Part shown: positions 37,654 to 46,290 of the stretch, piece by piece
Layout of the letters: every line of letters starts with the position of its first letter
Position numbering within the stretch: the stretch's first letter is position 1
NCBI RefSeq assembly: GCF_000230995.2
Contig: NC_019973.1
Span: forward strand, 310,001-374,000
Source of the DNA: Mesorhizobium australicum WSM2073
GTDB taxonomy: Bacteria; Pseudomonadota; Alphaproteobacteria; Rhizobiales; Rhizobiaceae
DNA length: 64,000 nt
Direction: 5' to 3'
The notes under the pieces: model-generated
The model's database searches: none
The model's input: the letters and a program-made list of their open reading frames with translations, nothing else
What the model was told of the DNA's origin: nothing
Made by a program: the position numbers and the translations under genes

Positions 37654-38124
37654 TCAGTCGTCCGACTCGGCGTCGTCGTCGATCAGCACCAGTTCCTCGT
37701 TGGAGAGGTTGGCCTCGATGCGGGCGAGCAGCTTGAACAGCGCCTTCTGGTCCTTCTTGTCGAGGCCCTTAAGCGCCTGCTTTTCGGTCTTCTTCACCGA
37801 CTTCTCAATGGCGCGGATGGTTTCACGGCCGGTATCGGTGAGGAAGATATGGGCTTGGCGGGCATCGGAGTCGGACGCGCGTTTCTCCAGAAAACCCTGT
37901 GCCTGCAGCCGGTTGATGGTCTTGGTGATGGTCGGCGGACGCACGCCGAGGCGACCGGCGAGATTGCCCGGCGTCTGGCCGTCCTCACGGTCCAGCGCCA
38001 GCATGATCTGGTCCTGGCCGGCGTAAAAGCCATGCGCCAGGAGCCGTGCCGCCAGCGCGGTCCTTGCCAGCCTTGCCGCTGAATGCAGCCGGCTCATCGT
38101 TGCAGTCTTGTCCGCCTTGGCCAT
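37654..38124 (-). CDS. MarR-family transcriptional regulator
   Basis: A 156-residue winged-helix regulator. The HTH (TPGNLAGRLGVRPPTITKTINRLQAQGF near 58-85) and the wing (SDSDARQAHIFLTDTG) are standard MarR. The C-terminal 40 residues are Lys then Asp/Glu-rich. ATG 38124 follows AGAGGGA. It ends 13 bases from the AraC gene's stop (convergent) and diverges from the cobW-type gene across about 420 bp. Targets are unknown. Confidence 0.9.
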   Translation of the reverse strand: MAKADKTATMSRLHSAARLARTALAARLLAHGFYAGQDQIMLALDREDGQTPGNLAGRLGVRPPTITKTINRLQAQGFLEKRASDSDARQAHIFLTDTGRETIRAIEKSVKKTEKQALKGLDKKDQKALFKLLARIEANLSNEELVLIDDDAESDD

Positions 38125-38546
38125 GGTGATCCCTCTTCGGCCGTACCGGTGCGCACAGCATAGACGCAGCCGGCCGGTTGGCAATCGACGATCGAAAAAG
38201 ATTCCGGCATCCGAAACAGCTTTGCCGGCAAGCATTCGCGGTGTCCGCCGTGGTGATGCCAGATGTTTATTTCAGTTAGATGACAAACGAGTTTCGGGTG
38301 AAGGGAATTCGGAGCGACCGCTGCGTGAATGCGATCCGACGACCGGACAGCCCTGGCAAGAGGCCCGTTGATCATTCCGCCGCCGGGGACGGCGGCCGCT
38401 TCCGCGGCCATGATGGCGGGACAATCCCGGTCGGCAGCTTTGGCCCATGGTTTGCCCCGTGCAAAAGCCCGGCGCACATCCTATATGGAACCGACAATCC
38501 CTTTTCGCGGCCTGAATTTCAGGGCCTAGTCATTTCGAGGCAAGCC
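38125..38546. other. 422-bp divergent intergenic region between marR and the cobW-type gene
   Basis: It is GC-rich except for an AT-richer patch at about 38265-38300 (GATGTTTATTTCAGTTAGATG) that may hold promoter elements. The cobW-type frame stays open back to 38280, but the extra codons look non-coding. I looked for a Zur-type dyad and for a cobalamin riboswitch and saw neither. Confidence 0.4.
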
Positions 38547-39590
38547 ATGAGCGAAGCGCAGACACAGATCCCCGTAACCGTCCTCACCGGCTATCTCGGC
38601 GCTGGCAAGACGACGCTGCTCAACCGCATCCTGTCGGAAAACCACGGCAGGCGCTACGCCGTCATCGTCAACGAATTCGGCGAGATCGGCATCGACAACG
38701 ACCTGATCGTGGAATCAGACGAGGAGATCTACGAGATGAACAATGGCTGCGTCTGCTGCACGGTGCGCGGCGACCTGATCCGTGTCGTCGAGGGCCTGAT
38801 GCGGCGGCCCGGCCGCTTCGACGCCATCGTCGTCGAGACCACGGGTCTCGCCGATCCTGTGCCGGTGGCGCAGACCTTCTTCATGGACGACGACGTGCGC
38901 TCCAAGACCAAGCTCGATGCCGTGGTGGCCCTGGTCGACGCCAAGCACCTGCCGCTCAGGCTCAAGGATTCCAAGGAAGCCGAGGACCAGATCGCCTTCG
39001 CCGACGTCGTCGTGCTCAACAAGACCGACCTCGTCACCCCGGAAGAACTCGCCAAGGTCGAGGCGACGATCCGCGCGATCAACCCGGCCGCCAAAATTCA
39101 CCGCACGACGCGCGCCGGCGTCGCCCTGTCGGAAGTGCTCGACCGTGGCGCCTTCGACCTGTCCAGGGCGCTGGAGAATGATCCGCACTTCCTCGAAGCG
39201 CATGATGAACATGATCACCACGATCATGATCATGATCATCACGACCACGATGGGCACGACCACCACCATCACGCTCATCCGTCCGACATCCATGACGTGA
39301 CGGTGCAGTCGGTGTCGCTGCGCGGCGGCGAGATGGACCCGAAGAAATTCTTCCCGTGGATCGAGAAGGTCACCCAGATGGAAGGCCCCAACATCCTGCG
39401 GCTGAAAGGCATCATCGCGCTCAAGGGCGATGACGAGCGCTATGTCATCCAGGGCGTGCACATGATCATCGAGGGCGACCACCAGCGCGCCTGGAAGGAC
39501 GGCGAAAAGCACGAAAGCCGGCTGGTGTTCATCGGACGCGAACTCGACGCTGAACGGCTGAAGAAGAGCTTTGACGCCTGCCAGGCCTAG
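38547..39590 (+). CDS. COG0523 (CobW-type) GTPase metallochaperone with His-rich loop
   Basis: A 347-residue G3E GTPase. Walker [10 protein letters not shown] is at 15-23, the family metal motif CVCC at 68-71, ETTGLADP at 97-104 and NKTD at 158-161. A very His/Asp-rich segment (about residues 219-245, with some 15 His) precedes the C-terminal CobW domain. Such proteins deliver or allocate zinc or cobalt, often under Zur control; His-rich loops favour zinc. The His tract is encoded by repeated GATCAT/CACGAC units. ATG 38547 follows GAGG. A WD40 protein gene lies downstream after an inserted toxin-antitoxin pair. Confidence 0.92.
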   Translation: MSEAQTQIPVTVLTGYLGAGKTTLLNRILSENHGRRYAVIVNEFGEIGIDNDLIVESDEEIYEMNNGCVCCTVRGDLIRVVEGLMRRPGRFDAIVVETTGLADPVPVAQTFFMDDDVRSKTKLDAVVALVDAKHLPLRLKDSKEAEDQIAFADVVVLNKTDLVTPEELAKVEATIRAINPAAKIHRTTRAGVALSEVLDRGAFDLSRALENDPHFLEAHDEHDHHDHDHDHHDHDGHDHHHHAHPSDIHDVTVQSVSLRGGEMDPKKFFPWIEKVTQMEGPNILRLKGIIALKGDDERYVIQGVHMIIEGDHQRAWKDGEKHESRLVFIGRELDAERLKKSFDACQA

Positions 39591-39621
39591 GTTCAGCCAC
39601 ACGATTCAAAGCTTGAATTGT

Positions 39622-39654
39622 GCGATACGTACACATATCATGTGTACGTATCGC
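39622..39654. promoter_or_regulatory. 15-bp perfect inverted repeat, probable operator of the toxin-antitoxin pair
   Basis: GCGATACGTACACAT (39622-39636) and its exact complement (39640-39654) flank the 3-base spacer ATC. It ends 14 bases before the antitoxin ATG. RHH antitoxins of the DUF1778 type bind such dyads and repress their own operon; binding here is inferred. Confidence 0.75.
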
Positions 39655-39668
39655 GATGAGGAATGACC

Positions 39669-39947
39669 ATGCCTAGACCTGCGGACAACAAGACCGAGCG
39701 CTACCAAATCCGCATTCCCCCTTCGGAGAAGGCGATGATCGCGCGCGCCGCTGCGCTCTCGCACAAAGACATGGCAGACTTCATCCTCGATAAGATCGTG
39801 CCTGCGGCGCAGGCGGTGATTGATGCGGCTGAAGTGACGAAGGTGTCCGACCGCGACTTTAAGCGCATCCTGGACCTGCTGGAACACCCGCCAAAACCCA
39901 ACGCCAGGCTCAAGGCGGCGATTGCGGCCTTGCCGGACACTTTGTGA
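39669..39947 (+). CDS. DUF1778-family (TacA-type) antitoxin
   Basis: A 92-residue antitoxin. The N-terminal ribbon-helix-helix is typical: ERYQIRIPPSEKAMIARAAALSHKDMADFIL (positions 9-39). The second half (SDRDFKRILDLLEHPP) is the toxin-wrapping tail. It neutralises the acetyltransferase toxin and represses the operon. ATG 39669 follows GAGGAA; ATG 39663 overlaps that box. The toxin start overlaps its stop by 4 bases. A large dyad lies immediately upstream. Confidence 0.88.
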   Translation: MPRPADNKTERYQIRIPPSEKAMIARAAALSHKDMADFILDKIVPAAQAVIDAAEVTKVSDRDFKRILDLLEHPPKPNARLKAAIAALPDTL

Positions 39948-40471
39948 CTCTTCCGTCCTGGCACGAGGAGCCAATAGCAAAACGCCACGATCGAGCGTCC
40001 TTCGATTGTGGCGACCTGCAGATGAACGAATTTCTGCAGCGGTTCGCGCGACAGAGTCATGATCAGAATGCGGCCAAGACCTTCTGCGCGATCGGCGATA
40101 CAGCTTCGGAACGTGTACTCGGTTTTTATACGATCGCGCCGTCCGCCGTCGCTCATGAAGCCGTTCCCGCAGCCCTGACGAGAGGCTTGGCACGACACGA
40201 AGTTTCCGGCTTCAAGCTTGGCCGTCTTGCCACCGATCGCACCGTCGCCGGGCAAGGCCTCGGAGGTCAGTTGCTTGCCGCGGCGGCATTGCGCTGCCTG
40301 CGGCTTGCGGGAGAAGGGGGCGGCATTCTGCTCATCATCGACGCCAAGAGCGAGCGGGCGGCAAAGTGGTATGCAAGCTACGGCGCCGAGCGTCTCACAG
40401 GATCGGATTTGACTCTGGTAATGCCGTTGGCAGCATTCGCTGCGGATCTACGAGCCAAGGGGCTGCTTTGA
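39944..40471 (+). CDS. GNAT-family toxin (TacT-type) acetyltransferase
   Basis: A 175-residue Gcn5-like acetyltransferase that, by analogy with TacT/AtaT, blocks translation by acetylating the amino group of charged tRNA. The acetyl-CoA loop is RTVAGQGLGGQLLAAAAL, FKLGRLATD is the family strand before it and KWYASYGAERL carries the usual catalytic Tyr. FDCGDLQMNEFLQRFARQ near 20-37 is the TacT substrate-side motif. The GTG start overlaps the antitoxin stop (GTGA). Complete, with no sign of decay. Confidence 0.87.
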   Translation: MTLPSWHEEPIAKRHDRASFDCGDLQMNEFLQRFARQSHDQNAAKTFCAIGDTASERVLGFYTIAPSAVAHEAVPAALTRGLARHEVSGFKLGRLATDRTVAGQGLGGQLLAAAALRCLRLAGEGGGILLIIDAKSERAAKWYASYGAERLTGSDLTLVMPLAAFAADLRAKGLL

Positions 40472-40572
40472 CGCCTGCCCCTTCATCACTTGCCAATCCC
40501 GATGGTTGTCGGAACCGCAAACGTCGAGTAAGCCGCCTCTACAATTCTAATCCAGTCGAACAAAGATAACCC

Positions 40573-41547
40573 ATGCCCACAGTTGCCCCGCTTGATCTCG
40601 AAGGCCATTGCGTCGCCGCCGTCTTCCTCGGCGACGTGCCGCATTTCGCGCTGGCCGATGGTGCTGTCCATCGGCTCGACAATGGCCACAAGACGGTGCA
40701 GGCCAATGACGGGCTGCTTGCCGCCTTCCATGACGCGGCCAACGACCGGCTGATCACCGGCGGCGAGGACGGCAAGGTTTTTGCCGTGAAAGCCGGCGGC
40801 GAGACCCAGGAGGTGGCGAACGCGGGAAAAAAATGGATCACCAGCGTTGCCGCCGGGCCGCAAGGAGCCATCGCCTATGCCACGGGCAAGACCGCCTTCG
40901 TGCGCTTCGCCGATGGCAAGACCCGGGAATTTGCCCATCCGCGCTCGGTCGAGGGGCTGGCCTTCTCGCCCAAGGGCATGCGCTTCGGCGTCGCCCGCTA
41001 CAATGGCGCGACGCTGCATTTCCCCGCCGCCGAGGGCAAGCCGGTGGAACTGGAATGGGCGGGCGCGCACACCGGCATCACCTTCTCGCCGGACGGCGCC
41101 TTTCTGGTCACCACCATGCAGGAAAACGCCCTGCATGGCTGGAAGCTGGCCGACGGCAAGCACATGCGCATGAGCGGCTATCCCGGCAAGGTCAAAAGCC
41201 TGTCATGGAGCGTGAAAGGCAAGTGGCTGGCCAGTTCCGGCGCGCCGGCGGCGATCGTCTGGCCGTTTTCGGGCAAGGACGGCCCGATGGGCAAGGCGCC
41301 GCTGGAACTCGGCACGCGCGGCAATGCCATGGTGACGGCGGTCGCCTGCCATCCGAGCCAGGACGTCGTCGCAGTCGGTTACGACGACGGCATGGTGATG
41401 GCCGTGCGCTTTTCCGACGCCAAAGAAGTGCTTTTGCGGCGACCGGGCAAGGGCGCCATCACCACGATGATGTGGGACAGGGAAGAACGCCGCGTCGCCT
41501 TCGGCAGCGCCGCCGGCGACTGTGGCGTCATCGACATCACGGCCTAG
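40573..41547 (+). CDS. WD40-repeat beta-propeller protein
   Basis: A 324-residue protein with about seven weak WD40-like blades, each ending in short motifs such as GGEDGKVFAV, SPDGAFLVTTMQENALHGW and GYDDGMVMAVRF. It has no signal peptide, so it is cytosolic. In alphaproteobacteria such a WD40 protein is often next to a COG0523 GTPase, which suggests a shared metal-homeostasis role; this is from memory of such loci and should be treated as inference. Here the pair is separated by a toxin-antitoxin module. Confidence 0.8.
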   Translation: MPTVAPLDLEGHCVAAVFLGDVPHFALADGAVHRLDNGHKTVQANDGLLAAFHDAANDRLITGGEDGKVFAVKAGGETQEVANAGKKWITSVAAGPQGAIAYATGKTAFVRFADGKTREFAHPRSVEGLAFSPKGMRFGVARYNGATLHFPAAEGKPVELEWAGAHTGITFSPDGAFLVTTMQENALHGWKLADGKHMRMSGYPGKVKSLSWSVKGKWLASSGAPAAIVWPFSGKDGPMGKAPLELGTRGNAMVTAVACHPSQDVVAVGYDDGMVMAVRFSDAKEVLLRRPGKGAITTMMWDREERRVAFGSAAGDCGVIDITA

Positions 41548-41560
41548 CCGGGATGGCCGA

Positions 41561-42013
41561 TCACTCGGCCCCGCAGGAGATCTTGCCGGTCAGATCGACG
41601 GGCTTGCCGTCGCTTTCCTTGTCGGCGGTGCTGTCATAGACAGCGAGCTTGTAATGCCCGTCATAGACGCCCTCGTCGCTGGCCCTGGTCAGGATCGTCA
41701 ATTCGACCGAACTGTAGATCTTGGCGACCTGCTGCTCGTGGTAGATGTTTAGCCGCAGTTCCTTGTCGTCGAGCCAATACTGGGTGAGGTTCGCATCCTC
41801 GAACACCGTCTTGCGCAATGGATCACCCGTGGGCCTTGCCTTGATTTCGAGGTCGCCGCGGAAATTGAAAGTCGGGCCGCCCATGCCCGTGGTGACGCCG
41901 GCATCAACCTGGAATTTGACCTGTGGATCATCGACGGTGCACCAGATACCGCCGGTCGCGAACGCCGTACCGGCCGACAGGAAGAGCATGGTCACGCAGA
42001 TGATCGTCCGCAT
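41561..42013 (-). CDS. Secreted protein, unknown function
   Basis: A 150-residue protein with a Sec signal peptide (MRTIICVTMLFLSAGTAFA). The mature part is beta-rich and has Cys in GGIWCTVDD and KISCGAE at the two ends, which could form a disulfide. No family is recognised. ATG 42013 is chosen; the frame is open further upstream but that part is non-coding in character. It is convergent with the WD40 gene, whose stop is 13 bases away. Confidence 0.75.
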   Translation of the reverse strand: MRTIICVTMLFLSAGTAFATGGIWCTVDDPQVKFQVDAGVTTGMGGPTFNFRGDLEIKARPTGDPLRKTVFEDANLTQYWLDDKELRLNIYHEQQVAKIYSSVELTILTRASDEGVYDGHYKLAVYDSTADKESDGKPVDLTGKISCGAE

Positions 42014-42170
42014 TCTTTCCCCGCTTGTCGTTGCCGACAGCATTGGCGCCGACTTCGCAAGTGGGGTCAAGCGCCCGCCGCAGGCGACTGAGCCAATGCA
42101 GAACGGACGCACGGCCAATTGCCGTTGCGGAGGTGGATTGGGTAAGTAGGAATGAGCCAGAGGGATTTTC

Positions 42171-43550
42171 ATGCACGGCAGCGATAGTTCAAAGACCATC
42201 GGCGGGATCAGCCGCGACCGCATCGCGCAATTGCGCGAGACGGAGGGGGCAGCCTTTCGCGAGGCGCGGCCGAGATCACAAACCAAGGTCGGCAACGGCC
42301 TGCCCGGCTTCTTCGGCGGCGTGCCGATGCACTGGATGAACGATTGGCCGACACCGTTTCCGATCCTGGTCGACAGCGCCCGAGGCGCCACGATCGCCGA
42401 CATGGACGGCAACAAGCTCGACGATTTCTGCCTCGGCGACACCGGTTCGATGTTTGGCCATTCGCCTCCACCGGTGGCGCGCGCCATTCGCCGCCAGGCC
42501 GGGCGCGGCCTGACCTATATGCTGCCTTCCGAGGATGCGCTGGCCATCGGGCCGCTGCTGCAGCAGCGCTTCGGCCTGCCGTTCTGGCAGATCGCGACCA
42601 CGGCGACCGACGCCAATCGCTTTGCGCTGCGCGTCGCCCGCGCCGTCACCTCCAGGGAGAAGATCCTGGTCTTCAACGGCTGCTATCACGGCTCGGTGGA
42701 CGAGACGATGGTGCGGCTGATCGACGGCAAGCCCGTCAACCGGCCGGGACTGGCGGGCGAATTCCGCGACCTGACCCGCACGGCCAACGTCATCGAGTTC
42801 AACGACGTTGCCGCACTGGAAGCCGCGCTCAAGGACAGGGACGTTGCCTGCGTCATCGCCGAGCCGGTGCTGACCAATTCCTGCATGGTACTTGCCGACC
42901 CTGGCTACCATGATGCGCTGCGAAAATTGACGCGTGAAGCCGGCACCCTGCTCTTGATCGACGAGACGCATACGATCTCGACCGGTCCTGGTGGTTACAC
43001 CAGTAAATATGGGCTGGAGCCCGACTTGTTCGTGCTCGGCAAGCCGATTGCCGGCGGCGTTCCGGCGAGCGTCTGGGGCATGAGCGAGGAGGTCGCCTCG
43101 CGCTATGCCGACTATAACAGGACGAAAGAGCCGGGATATTCCGGCATGGGCACGACGCTGTCGGCCAACCCGCTGCAGTTCGCCGCCATGCGCGCCACGC
43201 TCGAGGAGGTGATGACGCAAGAGAATTACGACCGCATGGATCATCTGGCGCGGCGGCTCGATGCCGGGCTGAACGGCGTGATCGATCGTTACAATCTGCC
43301 CTGGCATGTCTCCCGCGTCGGGGCACGCGTCGAGTTCATCTGCGCGCCCGGCCCGCTGCGCAATGGTGCCGAGGCGGAAATTGCGCATGCGCCGGAACTG
43401 GAGGCTGCCATCCATGTCGCATTGGTCAATCGCGGCGTGCTGATCGCACCGTTCCACAACATGATGCTGATCTCGCCGGCAACGTCAGGCACCCAGGTCA
43501 ACCGGCTGATCGCCGCGTTCGGCGCGGTTGCGGCAAAGCTTTCGGCGTGA
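42171..43550 (+). CDS. Class III aminotransferase (aspartate aminotransferase/GSA aminomutase-like)
   Basis: A 459-residue PLP enzyme of the class III fold, annotated variously as transaminase or glutamate-1-semialdehyde aminomutase-like. Landmarks are GDTGSMFGHSPPPVA near 89-103, FNGCYHGSVDETM near 170-182, LLIDETHTIS near 263-272 and the PLP-lysine loop FVLGKPIAGGVPASVWG near 287-303. It is followed immediately by a glutamine synthetase-like gene, so the pair probably handles an amine or amino acid: one transaminates, the other gamma-glutamylates. ATG 42171 follows AGAGGG. Confidence 0.87.
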   Translation: MHGSDSSKTIGGISRDRIAQLRETEGAAFREARPRSQTKVGNGLPGFFGGVPMHWMNDWPTPFPILVDSARGATIADMDGNKLDDFCLGDTGSMFGHSPPPVARAIRRQAGRGLTYMLPSEDALAIGPLLQQRFGLPFWQIATTATDANRFALRVARAVTSREKILVFNGCYHGSVDETMVRLIDGKPVNRPGLAGEFRDLTRTANVIEFNDVAALEAALKDRDVACVIAEPVLTNSCMVLADPGYHDALRKLTREAGTLLLIDETHTISTGPGGYTSKYGLEPDLFVLGKPIAGGVPASVWGMSEEVASRYADYNRTKEPGYSGMGTTLSANPLQFAAMRATLEEVMTQENYDRMDHLARRLDAGLNGVIDRYNLPWHVSRVGARVEFICAPGPLRNGAEAEIAHAPELEAAIHVALVNRGVLIAPFHNMMLISPATSGTQVNRLIAAFGAVAAKLSA

Positions 43551-43582
43551 GACAAGCGCCCAAGCCAAATTTGAGTGCGATC

Positions 43583-44968
43583 ATGACCTCACCTTCGGGC
43601 TCGACGCCCACCGAGGCGCAAGCCTTCCTCGACGCCCATCCCGAGATCGAAGCCTTCGATATCGTGCTGACCGACGCCAATGGTGTGGGGCGCGGCAAGA
43701 TCGTGCGCAGGCATGAGCTGAAAAGCATTTTCGAGGGCGGCCGGCATATGCCGATCTCCATTCTCGGCCTCGACATCACCGGCGAGGATGTGCACGAAAC
43801 CGGGCTGATCTGGGACAGCGGCGACGGCGATCTGAGGGCCTGGCCGATTCCGGGCACGCTGGTGCCGCTTTACGGCACGAAGCCACCGCGCGGCCAACTG
43901 CTGATGGCGATGTATCATCTCGACGGCCAGCCAATGTCGTCGGATCCGCGGCTGGCGCTTGCCCGGCAGGTCGGCATATTGGCGGCCAAGGGACTCTATC
44001 CCGCCGGTGCCTTCGAGCTCGAGTTTTTTCTGCTGGCCAATGAGCGCGACGCCGACGGCAAGGTGCAGCCGGCGCGCGCGGTGCTCGATGGCCGCGTCTC
44101 GGGCAAGACCGAAGTTTATTCAGTCGACCATCTGCACGGCATGGAGCCGTTGTTCTCCGACATCTACGCCGCCGCCAAGGCGCAAGGCATTCCGGCCGAG
44201 ACGGTGATTTCCGAATATGCGCCCGGCCAGTACGAACTGACGCTGAATTACCGCAAGGACGTGATGCGGGCGGCCGACGATCTGGTCATGCTGAAGCGGC
44301 TGGTGCGGGCGCAGGCGCGCCGCCATGGTGTCACCGCCTGCTTCATGGCCAAGCCGATCGAGAAATATGCCGGCTCCGGTATGCATTTCCATGTCTCGCT
44401 GCAGGACAAGGGCGGCCGAAACGTCTTTGCGGAAGCCGCCGGCGAGAGCTGGTCGCTGCCGCTGCTGCGTGGCCTCGGCGGGCTGATCCAGACCATGGCG
44501 GAATCAATGCTGGTGTTTGCGCCGCATGCCAATTCCTGGCGGCGCTTCGTCTCGCAATCCTATGCGCCGGTGGCGCCGAGCTGGGGCGTCAACAACCGCT
44601 CGGTGGCGTTGCGCGTGCCGGCCGGCGATGCAAAGAACCGGCGCATCGAGCATCGTCCATCAGGCGTCGACGCCAATCCGTATCTGATTGCCGCGACGGT
44701 GCTTGCCGGCATCGTCAAGGGCCTCGACGAAGGGCTCGATCCCGGCCCCGAAACGACCGGCAATGGCTATGAAGCGGCCGTCACCCGCACGACGATGCCG
44801 GCCGATTGGCGGGCCGCCATCGAAGCGGCCAAGGCGTCCAGCTTCCTGAAGGGCGCGCTCGGCGAGGACCTGCACCGCACCTTTGTGGCGATCAAGCAGT
44901 CCGAGTACCTGCGCGTGGCGCGCACGGTGAGCGAGCTGGACTATCATCTCTATCTGCACGAAGTCTGA
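43583..44968 (+). CDS. Glutamine synthetase-family ligase (gamma-glutamyl amine ligase type)
   Basis: A 461-residue member of the GS fold. The N-terminal domain has DIVLTDANGVGRGKIV near 26-41; the catalytic domain has GAFELEFFL near 141-149, EYAPGQYELTL near 212-222, the metal-binding KYAGSGMHFHVSLQDKGG near 268-285 and RRIEHRPSGVDANPYL near 353-368. Such proteins usually ligate glutamate to polyamines or other amines (PuuA/GlnA3-like). An alternative GTG at 43547 overlaps the aminotransferase stop by 4 bases, so coupling is possible. Pathway assignment is by context. Confidence 0.88.
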   Translation: MTSPSGSTPTEAQAFLDAHPEIEAFDIVLTDANGVGRGKIVRRHELKSIFEGGRHMPISILGLDITGEDVHETGLIWDSGDGDLRAWPIPGTLVPLYGTKPPRGQLLMAMYHLDGQPMSSDPRLALARQVGILAAKGLYPAGAFELEFFLLANERDADGKVQPARAVLDGRVSGKTEVYSVDHLHGMEPLFSDIYAAAKAQGIPAETVISEYAPGQYELTLNYRKDVMRAADDLVMLKRLVRAQARRHGVTACFMAKPIEKYAGSGMHFHVSLQDKGGRNVFAEAAGESWSLPLLRGLGGLIQTMAESMLVFAPHANSWRRFVSQSYAPVAPSWGVNNRSVALRVPAGDAKNRRIEHRPSGVDANPYLIAATVLAGIVKGLDEGLDPGPETTGNGYEAAVTRTTMPADWRAAIEAAKASSFLKGALGEDLHRTFVAIKQSEYLRVARTVSELDYHLYLHEV

Positions 44969-45052
44969 TGCGGGGGACCGGCGGCGATCACTTTTTCGCC
45001 GTCACCATCAAATGAGCTGGCGCATTGGCCTTCCGGAACATATCATGAACAA

Positions 45053-46288
45053 ATGAGCGCACTCCCTGTTCGTGAGAAACTGGCAATCCTGTCCGACGCC
45101 GCCAAATACGACTCCTCCTGCGCCTCATCGGGCGCGGCGAAAAAGGACTCTTTGAAATCCGGCGGCATCGGCTCCACCGAAGGCATGGGCATCTGCCATT
45201 CCTACGCGCCGGACGGCCGCTGCATCTCGCTGCTGAAAATCCTGCTGACCAATTTCTGCATCTACGACTGCAGCTATTGCATCAATCGCTCGTCCTCGAA
45301 TGTCCGGCGCGCCCGCTTCGGCATCGACGAGGTGGTGAAGCTGACCATGGATTTCTACCGGCGCAATTATATCGAAGGGCTTTTCCTGTCCTCGGGCGTC
45401 ATCCGTTCGCCTGACGAGACCATGGGCGAGATGGTCGAGGTGGCGCGGCGGCTGCGGCTGGAGGAAAAATTCTCCGGCTACATCCATCTCAAAACCATCC
45501 CCGAGAGTTCGGCGGACCTGATCGAGAGGGCCGGGCTCTATGCCGACCGCCTGTCGATCAATGTCGAATTGCCCACCGACGAGGGCGTGAAGAAGCTGGC
45601 GCCGGAAAAGAGGCCGGAGACAATCCGGCTTTCCATGGCCAATTTGCGCCGGAAAATGGAGGAAAAAGCCGAGCCGACATTGCGGACCAAAAAACGCGAA
45701 CGCTTCGCCCCGGGTGGCCAGTCGACGCAGATGATCATTGGCGCGGACAACACCTCCGACGACGGCATCCTGCACGCCAGCGCCCGGTTGTATGGCAGCT
45801 ACCATTTGCGGCGCGTCTATTACTCGGCCTTCAGTCCGATCCCCGATTCCTCGTCATCGCTGCCGCTCCGGAAGCCGCCGCTGATGCGCGAACACCGACT
45901 CTACCAGGCCGACTGGCTGATTCGCTTCTACGGATTTTCGCAGCCTGAAATCCTGGCCGACAGCAGCGATGGCATGCTCGATCTCGCCATCGATCCGAAA
46001 CTTGCCTGGGCGCTGCGCAACCGGGGACGTTTCCCCGTCGACGTCAACCGCGCCGACCGCGAAGCGCTGTTGCGCGTGCCTGGCCTGGGAACCAAGGTGG
46101 TCGCGAAAATCCTCGAAACCCGCCGCTACCGGCGACTGCGGCTCGAGGATGTCGGCCGGCTCTGCCATTCGATCGCCAAGCTCAAGCCCTTCATCATCGC
46201 CGAAGGCTGGTCGCCAGGCGCGCTCACAGACAAGGCCGGACTGCGCGGCAAGATCGTGCAATCCTGCGAACAACTGGCGCTGTTTTGA
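45053..46288 (+). CDS. Radical SAM protein, putative DNA modification/repair family
   Basis: A 411-residue radical SAM protein. The 4Fe-4S motif is CxxxCxxC at Cys69, Cys73 and Cys76 (CIYDCSYC). The C-terminus bears a helix-hairpin-helix-like DNA-binding segment (NRADREALLRVPGLGTKVVAKI near 335-356). This combination matches the family named putative DNA modification/repair radical SAM protein, almost always next to UdgX, as here. It acts on DNA or a nucleic-acid-linked substrate; the reaction is not established. Confidence 0.88.
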   Translation: MSALPVREKLAILSDAAKYDSSCASSGAAKKDSLKSGGIGSTEGMGICHSYAPDGRCISLLKILLTNFCIYDCSYCINRSSSNVRRARFGIDEVVKLTMDFYRRNYIEGLFLSSGVIRSPDETMGEMVEVARRLRLEEKFSGYIHLKTIPESSADLIERAGLYADRLSINVELPTDEGVKKLAPEKRPETIRLSMANLRRKMEEKAEPTLRTKKRERFAPGGQSTQMIIGADNTSDDGILHASARLYGSYHLRRVYYSAFSPIPDSSSSLPLRKPPLMREHRLYQADWLIRFYGFSQPEILADSSDGMLDLAIDPKLAWALRNRGRFPVDVNRADREALLRVPGLGTKVVAKILETRRYRRLRLEDVGRLCHSIAKLKPFIIAEGWSPGALTDKAGLRGKIVQSCEQLALF

Positions 46289-46290
46289 CG

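Noticed and set aside
38125..38546. Possible cobalamin riboswitch or Zur box in front of the cobW-type gene
   Set aside because: No B12-box-like conserved segment and no clear AT-rich zinc dyad were seen by eye.
39199..39290. Repeated GATCAT/CACGAC units that look like a direct-repeat array
   Set aside because: It is coding sequence for the His-rich loop of the COG0523 protein, with no spacers, so not a CRISPR array.
31887..44968. A putrescine pathway made of the C26 hydrolase, the aminotransferase and the GS-like ligase
   Set aside because: The hydrolase is 10 kb away and separately transcribed. The enzymes could work together, but the sequence does not show it.
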